64,000 nt of DNA from NCBI RefSeq assembly GCF_012911005.2, contig NZ_WTVS01000004.1, positions 62,001 to 126,000 on the forward strand. Reading direction: 5' to 3'. Positions 7,983-16,744 of this stretch are shown here, in pieces; position 1 is the stretch's first letter; every line of letters starts with the position of its first letter. The notes under the pieces are model-generated. The model saw nothing but the letters and a program-made list of their open reading frames with translations, was not told the origin of the DNA and made no database searches. The stretch is from Aromatoleum toluolicum. Lineage in GTDB: Bacteria > Pseudomonadota > Gammaproteobacteria > Burkholderiales > Rhodocyclaceae. A program made the translations under genes and the position numbers.

Positions 7983-8873
7983 ATGAACGTCCCGCGAGAT
8001 CACCTTCCGCGTCCATTCGGCGTCACGCCGGCGCCTGCCGAGTACCATTCGGGGGAAGGCGGCCGGCGCACGATTCCGGAATGTCAGGTCGTGCGCGAGG
8101 ATGTGCTGACCATCGAGGTGGAGGGCATCGGCGCCTATTCGTTGATGTGGACGCCGACCGACGCCCCCCCCGGCGACGTTGGTTACACGGCCCAGGACGG
8201 CGTACTCGCGGACGGCGACATCCCGGAGGCGCTCGCATTGGCCGCGGGCTTCGCCTTCACCGAGGGGATCATCGACACCCTGTCCGACATCGCGGCGATG
8301 TGGATCTGTCACGAGCGTCCGGACGTCGTTAACCTGCGCCTGGCGCATCCCGACGAGGCCAACGTGCGTCGTCGCAATGTCGTCGTGAACAGCTCCTGCG
8401 GGGTATGCGGCGGGCGCGAACAGCTCTTCAACGGCGTGACCTGCACGGTTCCGCCCATCGGCAGCCTGAGGCTGCGGATAGCCGATCTCGCGACCATCCG
8501 CACCGGGATGCAGGACCGCCAGCGCGTCTTCGGCGCCACCGGCGGGACGCACGGCGCGACCCTCTTCGGGCCCGACCTGCAACTGCTCGCGGTGGCCGAG
8601 GATCTGGGCCGGCACAACGCGCTCGACAAGGTGATCGGCCGCCACCTCCTCAGCGGGCAGAGTTTCGCCGGCTGCGGGGCCTTCATCTCGAGCCGTGTGA
8701 GCTACGAGATGGCCGCGAAGGCGGTGCGCGCGGGACTCGAGGTGCTGGCCGCGATCTCCGCGCCCTCATCCCTCGCAATCGACCTGGCGCAGCGCCACGG
8801 CCTCACGCTGTGCGGCTTTGTCCGTGACGACCGCGCGATGGTCTACGCGCATCCGCAACGCATCATCGACTGA
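7983..8873 (+). CDS. fdhD: Sulfurtransferase FdhD for molybdenum-cofactor enzymes
   Basis: FdhD of 296 residues, ATG 7983 with GGAG upstream. FdhD transfers sulfur from the cysteine desulfurase to the bis-MGD cofactor of formate dehydrogenase-like enzymes. The essential cysteine motif is present as SSCGVCGG at about residue 137, along with GGTHGATLF, the EDLGRHNALDKVIG signature and SRVSYEMAAKAV. No formate dehydrogenase is in the window. The nearest client is the molybdopterin oxidoreductase encoded at 12193-14802, so FdhD probably matures that enzyme (inference). Its operator belongs to the set that controls the neighbouring catabolic genes, which supports a dedicated role. Confidence 0.92.
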   Translation: MNVPRDHLPRPFGVTPAPAEYHSGEGGRRTIPECQVVREDVLTIEVEGIGAYSLMWTPTDAPPGDVGYTAQDGVLADGDIPEALALAAGFAFTEGIIDTLSDIAAMWICHERPDVVNLRLAHPDEANVRRRNVVVNSSCGVCGGREQLFNGVTCTVPPIGSLRLRIADLATIRTGMQDRQRVFGATGGTHGATLFGPDLQLLAVAEDLGRHNALDKVIGRHLLSGQSFAGCGAFISSRVSYEMAAKAVRAGLEVLAAISAPSSLAIDLAQRHGLTLCGFVRDDRAMVYAHPQRIID

Positions 8874-8925
8874 AGCGCGCGGGCCTCCGGCTGCCGCCGG
8901 AGGTCCGCACCGCTCCTGCGGTGGC

Positions 8926-10392
8926 TCAGGCAGGCATCGCCGCCGCCGCGCGCCGTCCGGCGCAACGCCCGAAGAACGACCCCGGCCCGAGACTCAGCCC
9001 GCTCGCGTAGCCCTCGCCGTTCTGCGGAATGCTCGACACACACGCCCCCGCCGCGTACAGCCCCGCAACGGTCCGGCCCAGTGGCGTCAGCACCTCGCCG
9101 TCGGCGTTCGTCTTGAGGCCGCCGAGCGTGATGAAGAGATAGGTCGATTTGTTGAACGACACATCGAACGCCGCATACGGGCCGACGTTGAGCGGCTTGA
9201 CCCACTCGGGATGCTTGTAGAACAGCGGGTCCACGCCGGTCTCCGCATGGCGGTTGTACTCCGCGAGCGTGCGCTGCAGCGACCCTTCCGGCAACTTCAG
9301 CCCCGCCTCCATCTCCTCCACCGTCTCCCAACCGTCCACCAGCGTGTGGTGCGAATAGTCCGTGAGTTCCGGATAGGCGAAGATCTCCGCATCGAGGATC
9401 AGGTAGGCCTTGTACTCGGGCTGCTCGATGATGTGCGCGGCGGTGCGGCCGTGATACGAATCCTCGGCCACGAAACGCTCGCCGTGCGAATTCACGAGAA
9501 TGCCCTTGATCAGTTGCGCGGGCGGATAGAACGACGCCGTCGCGATCACCCCGTCCATCGCCTGCGTCGCCCCGCCCGCCGACACGCCGAGCTTGATCCC
9601 TGCGCCGTCGTTGTACGGGATGCCCAGCGGTTCGGAGTTGCCCGTCACCTGCGGCACGTACTCTTCCAGCATGTCGCAGTTGAGGTTGAAACCGCCGGTA
9701 GACAGGATCACGCCGCGCCGCGCGCGCAGATGGATCTCCTCGCCCGAACGCTTCACGCGCACGCCGACGATGCGGCCGTCCGCATCCATCACGAGGCCCG
9801 TGACCTGGCTGTCGTAGGCTGCGCGAATCCCTTCCGCGGCGCAGCGTGCAAGCAGCGCCTCCATCGCCTGCGAACCGGCATCGTCGCCGGCCCGTGCGAC
9901 CTTGTGGCCGCGTGGTGCGGGCTTCGCGATGTCGCGGAACGGCCACACCTTCTCGCTGCCGGTGCTCATCAGGCATTCCGTGGTATTCAGGAACACCGAC
10001 TTGCCCGGATAGTAGCTACGCTCGAACTGCACACCTTGCGCTTCCAGCCAGTCGAAATGCTCCACGCAGCCATCGCAGAAGCGCCGCACCAGCCCCGCGT
10101 CCGGCGCCCGGGTGCTCGCCATCAGGAACTTGTACATCTCGTCGGGCGTATCCTCGTAGCCGGCAGCCTTCTGCACGGGCGTTCCGCCGCCGAGGTAGAA
10201 GATGCCTGACGACATCGCGCTCGCACCGCCACCGCCGCTCGCGCGCTCCACGACCAGCACGTCCGCGCCGGCGCGCTTCGCCTCCAGCGCCGCGCACGCA
10301 CCGGCGATGCCGTAGCCGACCACGATCACGTCGGCCTTGTCTTCCCAGTGCAGCACGTTCGCCGACTCGATCACTTCGGGGATTGCCTTCAT
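8926..10392 (-). CDS. Cytoplasmic FAD-dependent dehydrogenase (KstD-like)
   Basis: Flavoprotein of 488 residues. ATG 10392 is chosen because GGAGG lies just upstream, whereas ATG 10404 has no ribosome site. FAD motif: DVIVVGYGIAGACAALEA, with the continuation VLVVERASGGGGASAMSSG. The C-terminal part has STYLFITLGGLKTNADG and GLYAAGACVSSIP followed by YASGLSLGPGSFFG, as in 3-ketosteroid delta-1-dehydrogenases and related enzymes. No signal peptide is present, in contrast to the paralogue at 5912-7678. A likely role is introducing or removing a C=C bond next to a carbonyl in an alicyclic ring. The substrate is not determined. It lies downstream of the PadBCD-like genes on the same strand, separated by a hairpin. 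Confidence 0.85.
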   Translation of the reverse strand: MKAIPEVIESANVLHWEDKADVIVVGYGIAGACAALEAKRAGADVLVVERASGGGGASAMSSGIFYLGGGTPVQKAAGYEDTPDEMYKFLMASTRAPDAGLVRRFCDGCVEHFDWLEAQGVQFERSYYPGKSVFLNTTECLMSTGSEKVWPFRDIAKPAPRGHKVARAGDDAGSQAMEALLARCAAEGIRAAYDSQVTGLVMDADGRIVGVRVKRSGEEIHLRARRGVILSTGGFNLNCDMLEEYVPQVTGNSEPLGIPYNDGAGIKLGVSAGGATQAMDGVIATASFYPPAQLIKGILVNSHGERFVAEDSYHGRTAAHIIEQPEYKAYLILDAEIFAYPELTDYSHHTLVDGWETVEEMEAGLKLPEGSLQRTLAEYNRHAETGVDPLFYKHPEWVKPLNVGPYAAFDVSFNKSTYLFITLGGLKTNADGEVLTPLGRTVAGLYAAGACVSSIPQNGEGYASGLSLGPGSFFGRCAGRRAAAAMPA

Positions 10393-10505
10393 CCATGCCT
10401 CCATCGCTGTTGTCGGGCAACGAGCGGCAACCAGCGGCCGAATGCCGCCCTCGGGCGCCCCCGACGCTCCGGCTGCCGCCGGGTCACCCGTATCGAAAGA
10501 CTGGA

Positions 10506-10527
10506 GCGGACGCCGGACGGCGTCCGC
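10506..10527. terminator. Strong hairpin between PadD-like and flavoprotein genes
   Basis: GCGGACGCC (10506-10514), loop GGAC, GGCGTCCGC (10519-10527): a 9-base perfect stem with a 4-base loop. No run of T follows on either strand, so it is either a factor-dependent stop or a message-stabilising hairpin that uncouples expression of the membrane-anchor gene from the downstream flavoprotein gene. Confidence 0.5.
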
Positions 10528-10549
10528 CTATTTACCCGGCGCTGACCGC

Positions 10550-11461
10550 TCAGTGCTGCCCCGCCGTGCTGCAGGTGGGCGCCGCGGGCGGCGTGAAGGA
10601 ACGCATTGGCCAGTCCGGCATCACCGGCTCGTAGGCACCGGCCAGCACCACCGCGTTGCGGTAGGCGAAGTCTCCATACAGCCGGCACAGCGCAACCGCG
10701 AGCATCAGCACCGTCACGGCACCGCCGGAAAAAGCCGACAGCACCGCCATCACCACCAGGGGCACGACGATGCCGCATACGCAAGCGCCCACGAGGAAGC
10801 TCGTCTTCAGGTCGCCCGAAAACATCCGCTCGAAGGACGCGCGTACCCCGACGCTGCGCTCCGCGCGCAAGAGGTGCAGCACCGACACCAGCGCACTGGC
10901 GACGAGCGCCACCATCGCCGCCGGCTGCAGCCACGGCGCGGCCGCAGCGCCCGCGAGGAGCGGCATCACCGCCCACGCGAGAACCAGCGCCGTCGCCAGC
11001 GAGTGCGCGACGAACGCGAGCGGGACGAAGGGCCCGCGCCACAGGCGGATCGCCCGCATCGAGCGCAGCAGCATGCCCGCGTAGGCCATCACCGGCACCG
11101 CGACGACAAGCGCCGCGAGCGCCAGCGGCCCCTGCAATGCGATCATGCCGAGGTAACCCGCCGCGACCGAGAGGATCGCGAGCCCGGCGAAGACGCCGAT
11201 GAACAGCGTGCCACGGCTCACCCACGACGTGCCCACCCGTGTCACCGCCCGCCATGCGCGCTGCGGATTGCCGAGGTGGCCGAGAAGCGCGACGACCGCG
11301 CCGATCACGAACAGGATGCCCGGCCCCGCGAGCAGCCACTGCCCGGTGAAGAAAGCGATCGCGAACAGCGCCGCGCCGACCCCCTCGCCCATGAAACTCA
11401 AGGTTTCCTGGGGGCCCAGATGATGATTGAAGCGAACGCCGGTCTGGTACTTAAGGCTCAT
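10550..11461 (-). CDS. Membrane anchor subunit of molybdoenzyme (DmsC/PadD-like)
   Basis: Polytopic membrane protein of 303 residues, with about eight hydrophobic segments between residues 25 and 270. The segment HLGNPQRAWRAVTRVGTSW followed by SRGTL is the hallmark of the DmsC-type anchor of DMSO-reductase-family enzymes, which binds quinone. It follows the iron-sulfur subunit gene by 41 bases, giving the order catalytic, iron-sulfur, anchor as in dmsABC and padBCD. It should link the complex to the quinone pool on the cytoplasmic face. Call by family and order; the substrate of the complex is discussed under the catalytic subunit. Confidence 0.85.
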   Translation of the reverse strand: MSLKYQTGVRFNHHLGPQETLSFMGEGVGAALFAIAFFTGQWLLAGPGILFVIGAVVALLGHLGNPQRAWRAVTRVGTSWVSRGTLFIGVFAGLAILSVAAGYLGMIALQGPLALAALVVAVPVMAYAGMLLRSMRAIRLWRGPFVPLAFVAHSLATALVLAWAVMPLLAGAAAAPWLQPAAMVALVASALVSVLHLLRAERSVGVRASFERMFSGDLKTSFLVGACVCGIVVPLVVMAVLSAFSGGAVTVLMLAVALCRLYGDFAYRNAVVLAGAYEPVMPDWPMRSFTPPAAPTCSTAGQH

Positions 11462-11502
11462 GACATCGATTCCCTTGGATCAGGTGATTGGCGCTGGACG
11501 CA

Positions 11503-12117
11503 TCAGGCCTTGAGGTAATGCACGCTCGGCTTGGTGCCGGCATCCGGCAGCAGCGTGAAGGACTCGTTCTCGCGCAGCAGCTTGCTCGGCGCACTGTCCG
11601 GATCGGCCAGGTCGCCGAAAATCCGGGCTTCGGCCGGGCAGGTTTCAACACACGCCGGCTGCAGGCCCTGGTCGACGCGATCCATGCAGAAGTCGCACTT
11701 GATGACCGTGCCTGAGTCCCAGCGGTTGTACTTCGCCTTCTCATAAAGGGTGAGCTCACCATTGAAGTAGCCGGTTTCCAGGATGCCCGGCTTCACGTAA
11801 TGGCGGTGCTCGTATGGGCAGGACGTCGCACAGCTGCGACAACCGATGCAAAGGTCGCTCTTGACGGCGACGATGCCATCCTCGCGCTTGTAGCTCGCGC
11901 CCGTGGGACACACCGGCACGCACGGCGGATCTTCGCAGTGGTTGCACAACACCGGCAGGAACTCCCGTCGGGCATTCGGAAACACGCCCACTTCCCGTTC
12001 ATGCACGCGCGCAAAGTAGATGTCCGGCGGCGTGCCGTTGGTGGCTTTGCAGGCGGCCGTGCACGCATGGCAACCCACACACACCTTCAAGTCAATGACC
12101 ATACCCAGTCGAGCCAT
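11503..12117 (-). CDS. Four-cluster iron-sulfur subunit of molybdoenzyme (DmsB/PadC-like)
   Basis: Ferredoxin-like electron-transfer subunit of 204 residues, ATG 12117 with GGAGG. Four cysteine groups are visible: CVGCHACTAAC, CNHCEDPPCVPVC, CIGCRSCATSC and CDFCMDRVDQGLQPACVETC, enough for four [4Fe-4S] clusters as in DmsB, NrfC and PadC. The start MARLGMVIDLKVCVGCHAC lacks a signal peptide, so the complex faces the cytoplasm. It connects the molybdopterin subunit (76 bases upstream) with the membrane anchor (downstream). Confidence 0.93.
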   Translation of the reverse strand: MARLGMVIDLKVCVGCHACTAACKATNGTPPDIYFARVHEREVGVFPNARREFLPVLCNHCEDPPCVPVCPTGASYKREDGIVAVKSDLCIGCRSCATSCPYEHRHYVKPGILETGYFNGELTLYEKAKYNRWDSGTVIKCDFCMDRVDQGLQPACVETCPAEARIFGDLADPDSAPSKLLRENESFTLLPDAGTKPSVHYLKA

Positions 12118-12192
12118 CAGTACCAACCTCCTGCAATCCGTGGGGAAATAATTTTCTCGATCTCGTTTGTCGTCGTCGCCACTCGGCGGGCG

Positions 12193-14802
12193 TCAGCCCA
12201 TGCGCGTGACCCGCAGTTTCGGACTGGCCTCGAACGCGCCGTCCATGATGTCGAGATTCTTCATGTCGTAATCGAGCAGCTCGCCGAAGTGCGGCCCGGT
12301 GTTCTTGCGCCGCGGCGGCAGGGCCTTTGCCCAGCTCCCGCCGTGGTGATCCATTCCGACGCATTCCGGATGGATGCACTCGCTGAGCAGCAGGACGCCC
12401 TCCACCCGGCGCCCGCGCAGGTTCTCCGCCACCACGCGGTCGCCTTCGCGCAGGCCCTGCGACTCGGCGTAACTGCGGTTGAGGATGATCTTGCCGACGT
12501 AGGGGTGGTACTGCGCCAGCTCGGCGAGCCACGGGTTGAAGTTCGAGAAGGTGCTGGTGAGGAAGGGCCACTTGAAGCTCACCGCGAACAGCTCGTAGCC
12601 GTTCTGGCCGCGCCCGTGTCCCGGCGCCGGGTACCAGTCGACCAGCGGCTTGTAGCGCGACACGTCCCAGTCCATGCCGATCGAGTCGGTCGTCGCCTTC
12701 ACGCGCGCGCCGGCCTCAAGGAAGTACTCGTAATACACCGGGATGCGGCTCTTGTAGAACGGACGCGGATACTTCTCCTGCACGGTTTTCGCCCAGCGGA
12801 TGCGCCCTTCCTTGGCGACGTCCTCGAGCGAGAGCTTGCCGGCGGTCATCGACCGTATCCAGCGCTCCATTAGTCCCTTGTTGTCATACTTCTTGCCGGC
12901 TTCCAGCGCCCATTCGCCCTTCAGTTCGAGGAACTGGTTGACCGTCTGGTTGAAGGCCGGCAGGAAGCCCGCCTTCTCCGCGATGTCGATCCAGATGTCG
13001 ACGTTGTGCTTGTAGTCGGTCGGCACGACCGGCTGGCGCAGGTTGATGCAGTACTCATTGGTCGCCGTCGAGCCCATCGTGTCGGGGATGTTGTTCGCCC
13101 CCATGTCGAGGCGTTCGAGCTGCGTCTGCGTCGGGAAGATGATGTCGGCGAACTCGGCGGTCTCGTCGATGTTCGGCACGATCGACAGCTGGAAGCCGAA
13201 TTTCCGGTGGAAGTCCCCCTGCTGCTTGGGGTTGCCCTCGTTGAGGATGTCGTTCGACACCACCTGCACATACACCATCGGGTTGTGCGGCACCTTGTCG
13301 TTGAACGTCTTCGGCTCCAGCACGCTGACCTTGCTCACCAGGCCGCTGTTGTACGAACCCACCGCCGCCAGCGAGTCCGCCGACATGTTGTACGGCTTGG
13401 GCACGTCCTTCATCGGGAAGGGCGCCGGGAAGGAGTCGCCGTAGGTCGCGATCTTGCCCGCGGCGACGAGGCCGTCGCGCTCGCGCATGCCCGAGCCGGC
13501 GCCCATCCAGGTGCTGTTCTCGGCAAACTCGGGGTGGTGCGCATACACGGTGTCGGCGAGCAGCCCGCCGGGCACGTCCACCGCGCCGACGATCGTATTC
13601 AGCATCGCGATCGCCAAGCCCTGCTCGAAACCCTGCGAGTGCTGGCTGATGCCCTTGTACCAGTGCGCGCACGCCGGGCGCAGCGGCAGCGTGTGGCCGT
13701 CCATCTCGATCGTCGAACCGACCGAGGCCGCGGTCGCGAACTCGCGCGCCAGCCGGCGGATCGTGTGCGCCGGCACGGTCGTGATCTCTGCGGCGCTCTC
13801 GGGCGTGAACTTGGTCAGGTGCTTCCTGAGAAGCTGGAAGGACGGCGTGCACGGCTCGCCGTCGACCACGAAGCTGCCCTCCAGCGCCGGCACGGCAAGC
13901 GACGGATCGTCGTACACCTTGGCCTTCTGGTCCGCGGTATCCCACAGCTGCGGCTTGCCCGTCGCCGGATCGCGCGCGTAATGCCCGTCGACGTCGCGGA
14001 TCAGGTAGGATCCGTTGCTCAGGTTGCGCACGAACTCGACGTCGTACATGCCGAGCTCGTTGACCATCACGTTGATCATCGCCATCACCAGCGCGCCGTC
14101 GGTGCCGGGCCGGATCGGCACCCACTCGTCGGCGATGGACGCCGCGTTCGAGCACCACGGATCGATGACCACCAGCTTCATGCCGCGGCGGCGCGCGCGC
14201 GACATTTCGAGGGTCGCGGTCACCGCCGCCCAGTTCGACATCGCCCCCTTGTTCGAGCCGAACAGCATGAGGTGATTGCAGAAGTGGAAGTCGGGGCCGA
14301 CGTGGAAACCGCCATGCACCTGCTGCAGCACCGGGTGCACGTTGTTGCCGCAGAACGCGCGACCACCCGAGGTGTGATTGAAGCTGCCGAAGGAGATCAG
14401 CAGCGAGGGCAGGAACCACGGCAGCGTCGTGAAATCGGAAGTCGCGAACACCAGCCCGCCGGGGTCGACTTCCCGGCAGTGCTTGACCTTCTCCGCAGTG
14501 ATCGCGACGGCTTCGTCGTAGCTGATCTCGACCCAGCCCGGATCCACCCCGATGCCCTTCTCGGGGTTCGTGCGCTTGAGCGGCTTGGTCACGCGCCGCT
14601 TGCTGTAGGCCATCATCAGCTGCGCCTGGCCCTTCGCGCATAGCTTGCCTTGGCTGAAGGGATCCTCGGGGTCGCCGCGCACGGCGACGACTATGCCATC
14701 GACCCGACGTGCGAGCATGCCGCAAGTGCCTGCCGGGCAACCGTAGCAGGTGGTCTTGAGCTCGACATCCTCCCACGTACCGCTTTTCACCGACGCTGTC
14801 AC
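12193..14802 (-). CDS. Molybdopterin oxidoreductase catalytic subunit (PadB-like, DMSO reductase family)
   Basis: Catalytic subunit of 869 residues. GTG 14802 has GGAGGGA upstream; earlier in-frame codons lack a ribosome site. An N-terminal [4Fe-4S] motif TCYGCPAGTCGM with a fourth cysteine in GKLCAKGQAQ is followed by molybdopterin-binding segments (SRRVTKPL-like AYSKRRVTKPLKR, GRAFCGNNVHP, VIDPWCSNAA) and the C-terminal dinucleotide-binding domain (NRSYAESQGLREGDRVV). No Tat signal is present, so it acts in the cytoplasm. Size, order and missing leader match phenylacetyl-CoA:acceptor oxidoreductase PadB, which oxidises the alpha-CH2 of a CoA thioester to a ketone. No phenylglyoxylate oxidoreductase genes accompany it, so a different CoA-thioester substrate is possible. 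FdhD nearby may sulfurate its cofactor. Confidence 0.82.
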   Translation of the reverse strand: MTASVKSGTWEDVELKTTCYGCPAGTCGMLARRVDGIVVAVRGDPEDPFSQGKLCAKGQAQLMMAYSKRRVTKPLKRTNPEKGIGVDPGWVEISYDEAVAITAEKVKHCREVDPGGLVFATSDFTTLPWFLPSLLISFGSFNHTSGGRAFCGNNVHPVLQQVHGGFHVGPDFHFCNHLMLFGSNKGAMSNWAAVTATLEMSRARRRGMKLVVIDPWCSNAASIADEWVPIRPGTDGALVMAMINVMVNELGMYDVEFVRNLSNGSYLIRDVDGHYARDPATGKPQLWDTADQKAKVYDDPSLAVPALEGSFVVDGEPCTPSFQLLRKHLTKFTPESAAEITTVPAHTIRRLAREFATAASVGSTIEMDGHTLPLRPACAHWYKGISQHSQGFEQGLAIAMLNTIVGAVDVPGGLLADTVYAHHPEFAENSTWMGAGSGMRERDGLVAAGKIATYGDSFPAPFPMKDVPKPYNMSADSLAAVGSYNSGLVSKVSVLEPKTFNDKVPHNPMVYVQVVSNDILNEGNPKQQGDFHRKFGFQLSIVPNIDETAEFADIIFPTQTQLERLDMGANNIPDTMGSTATNEYCINLRQPVVPTDYKHNVDIWIDIAEKAGFLPAFNQTVNQFLELKGEWALEAGKKYDNKGLMERWIRSMTAGKLSLEDVAKEGRIRWAKTVQEKYPRPFYKSRIPVYYEYFLEAGARVKATTDSIGMDWDVSRYKPLVDWYPAPGHGRGQNGYELFAVSFKWPFLTSTFSNFNPWLAELAQYHPYVGKIILNRSYAESQGLREGDRVVAENLRGRRVEGVLLLSECIHPECVGMDHHGGSWAKALPPRRKNTGPHFGELLDYDMKNLDIMDGAFEASPKLRVTRMG

Positions 14803-14891
14803 TCTCTGTCCCTCCAACCGTATCGTTATCCCTGCCGGGGACGGTCGCACTCGCGCCGCCCCGTGCGCATCACTTCGCGGTCACGTCGCGA

Positions 14892-16151
14892 TTACTTCGA
14901 ATACGCCTTGATGCTCGCGTAGTCGCGGCCCTCGTACTTCCGGCACTCAAGCTTGGCAACCGTCCGACAATGCACCTCGTCCGGCCCGTCGGTCAATCGC
15001 ACGATCCGGGTATTCGCGTACATCTCGGCCAGCCCGAAATCCTGCGAAACACCGCCGCCGCCGTGCGCCTGGATCGCCATGTCGATGATGCGCTGCGCAA
15101 CCTGTGGGGCGACGACCTTGATCATCGCGATCTCGCCGCGCGCGGCCTTGTTGCCGACCGTGTCCATCATGTAGGCAGCCTTCATGCACAGCAGTCGCAC
15201 CATCTCGATGTCGATGCGCGCGTTGGCGATGCGCTCCTCCCACACCGAATGCTCGTTGATCTTCTTGCCGAAGGCCTCGCGCGACATCAGGCGAATGCAC
15301 ATCTTCTCCAGCGCGACCTCGGCGGAGGCGATGTTGCGCATGCAGTGATGGATGCGCCCCGGCCCGAGGCGCCCCTGCGCGATCTCGAAGCCGCGACCCT
15401 CGCCGAGGATTAGGTTCTCCACCGGCACGCGGACGTTTTCGAGGATCACCTCGAAGTGCCCGTGCGGCGCATGGTCGAAGCCGAACACGTTGAGGTGGCG
15501 CACCACGGTGACCCCCGGCGCGTCGCTCGGCACCAGGATCATCGACTGCTGGCGATAGGTCTCGGCGTTCGGATCGGTCTTGCCCATCACGATGAAGAAC
15601 GCGCAGTGGGGATGGCCCGCGCCCGACGACCACCACTTGTGACCGTTGATCACGTACTCGTCGCCTTCGCGGCGGATCTCGGTGCGGATGTTGCGCGCGT
15701 CGGACGATGCCACCTTGGGCTCGGTCATCAGGAAGGCCGAGCGCGTCTCGCCGTTCATCAGCGGCACCATGAAGCGCTTCTTCTGGTCCTTCGTGCCATA
15801 ACGGTGCAGCACCTCGAAGTTGCCGGTGTCCGGCGCCATGCAGTTGAACACCTCGGAACCGAAGGAGACGCGCCCCATCAGCTCCGCGATCGGGGCGTAC
15901 TCGACGTTGGTCAGGCCGATGCTCGTGAAGAACTCGTCGTCGTGATCCGACGGCGGCATGAAGATGTTCCACAGGCCTTCAGCGCGCGCCCTGGACTTGA
16001 GCTCCTCGAAGATCGGCGGCGTCTCCTTCCAGCGGTCGATGCTTGCTGCCTGCTGGTGATACAGCGGAATGGCCGGATAGATGTGCTCGTCCATGAAAGT
16101 CCGGACCCGCTCCATCCACTCAATTGATTTCTTCGATTGCTCAAAATTCAT
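14892..16151 (-). CDS. Acyl-CoA dehydrogenase, ACAD10/11 type (copy A)
   Basis: FAD acyl-CoA dehydrogenase of 419 residues, ATG 16151 with AGAGG. It has [20 protein letters not shown] (FAD/substrate loop), [19 protein letters not shown], and the late motif [16 protein letters not shown] found in ACAD10/11-type enzymes, which are longer than short/medium-chain dehydrogenases. It introduces an alpha,beta double bond into an acyl-CoA, with electrons going to ETF. A paralogue (copy B) lies divergently at 16745-17992; both share APDTGN and GPDEVH. Its promoter carries operator site 4. The gene precedes the PadBCD-like genes on the same strand (90 bases from the PadB-like start), so they may be co-transcribed. 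Confidence 0.9.
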   Translation of the reverse strand: MNFEQSKKSIEWMERVRTFMDEHIYPAIPLYHQQAASIDRWKETPPIFEELKSRARAEGLWNIFMPPSDHDDEFFTSIGLTNVEYAPIAELMGRVSFGSEVFNCMAPDTGNFEVLHRYGTKDQKKRFMVPLMNGETRSAFLMTEPKVASSDARNIRTEIRREGDEYVINGHKWWSSGAGHPHCAFFIVMGKTDPNAETYRQQSMILVPSDAPGVTVVRHLNVFGFDHAPHGHFEVILENVRVPVENLILGEGRGFEIAQGRLGPGRIHHCMRNIASAEVALEKMCIRLMSREAFGKKINEHSVWEERIANARIDIEMVRLLCMKAAYMMDTVGNKAARGEIAMIKVVAPQVAQRIIDMAIQAHGGGGVSQDFGLAEMYANTRIVRLTDGPDEVHCRTVAKLECRKYEGRDYASIKAYSK

Positions 16152-16239
16152 TTCTGGCGACCTCTGTGAATTGATGACGCAGCTCCGGCCCGGCGTGGGC
16201 GGCGAAACCGCCTTGCGAATACGCGCGCTGACATGACCC

Positions 16240-16269
16240 AGCGTACCCGACCGACCGGTCGGGTGTCAA
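16240..16269 (-). promoter_or_regulatory. Promoter with operator in its spacer (site 4)
   Basis: On the minus strand TTGACA (16264-16269) is followed by an 18-base spacer and TACGCT (16240-16245). The spacer contains the same GACCGACCGGTCGGGTGTCA block (16249-16268, plus strand) as site 1, base for base over 20 bases. It faces the copy A acyl-CoA dehydrogenase gene, about 90 bases away. Confidence 0.7.
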
Positions 16270-16642
16270 TATATCGATTCACATCCGGTCGCATTGGTCA
16301 CCCCTCCCGCTCACCGTCATCAACCCCGGCGACTGGAGACGATTCCGAGTCGACCATTGGCTTGCACCACTTGCAGCGCCCCGAGCAGGTGAATTTCAGG
16401 CGCGTGGGGATCAGCGGACAGGTCAGCGACTGCGGGTCGTGAGTCCGAGCGCGGCCGTCCTCACCTTCCGTCGGCCCGACCCCCTGCGGGCGCCACGATT
16501 CAGGACGCTCCACCGCCATGCCACCCACCTGCACCAGCGTCAACCATCGCTTTCACTTACCCATCCTCGCTTATTGCGTAACCCGCGATTCGCGGGAAAG
16601 GCGAGTGCCCCGCCAGCCGATTTGTTTGCATGCAAGATACAC

Positions 16643-16667
16643 GACCGCCCAGTCGGTCGTCTATAAT
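16643..16667 (+). promoter_or_regulatory. Operator (site 5) abutting a TATAAT -10 box
   Basis: GACCG-CCCAGT-CGGTC (16643-16658) is a diverged copy of the operator with arms ACGACCG/CGGTCGT. It ends four bases before a perfect TATAAT (16662-16667). No good -35 is visible 17 bases upstream, so the promoter may need an activator or rely on an extended element. It faces the copy B acyl-CoA dehydrogenase gene. Confidence 0.6.
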
Positions 16668-16744
16668 CCATGCACACCTGTGCGGCCGGGATCACGAACA
16701 CGAACGACGGCCTGCCCCCGGCCCTATACGAGGAACGGAACCCG

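Larger units (their letters stand above)
16152..16744. other. Divergent control region between two acyl-CoA dehydrogenase genes
   Basis: This stretch of 593 bases contains operator sites 4 and 5 near its two ends. In between lies a minus-strand open frame (16298-16543) with CSGRCKWC and another cysteine upstream that could be a small zinc protein, but its start and ribosome site are unconvincing, so it is not called. A short hairpin CCCGCG-ATT-CGCGGG lies near 16583-16597. Confidence 0.5.

Noticed and set aside
13006-14643. Long plus-strand open frame opposite the molybdopterin subunit gene
   Set aside because: A shadow frame produced by codon bias of the real gene; no motif or ribosome site supports it.
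12193-14802. Steroid C25 dehydrogenase or DMSO reductase
   Set aside because: Those enzymes are exported with a Tat signal and/or have a haem subunit; this unit has no leader and a DmsC-like anchor with the PadBCD gene order.
16298-16543. Possible small zinc protein with CSGRCKWC on the minus strand
   Set aside because: The cysteine cluster is suggestive, but the start codon, ribosome site and surroundings are poor, and it lies in a control region. Left uncalled.
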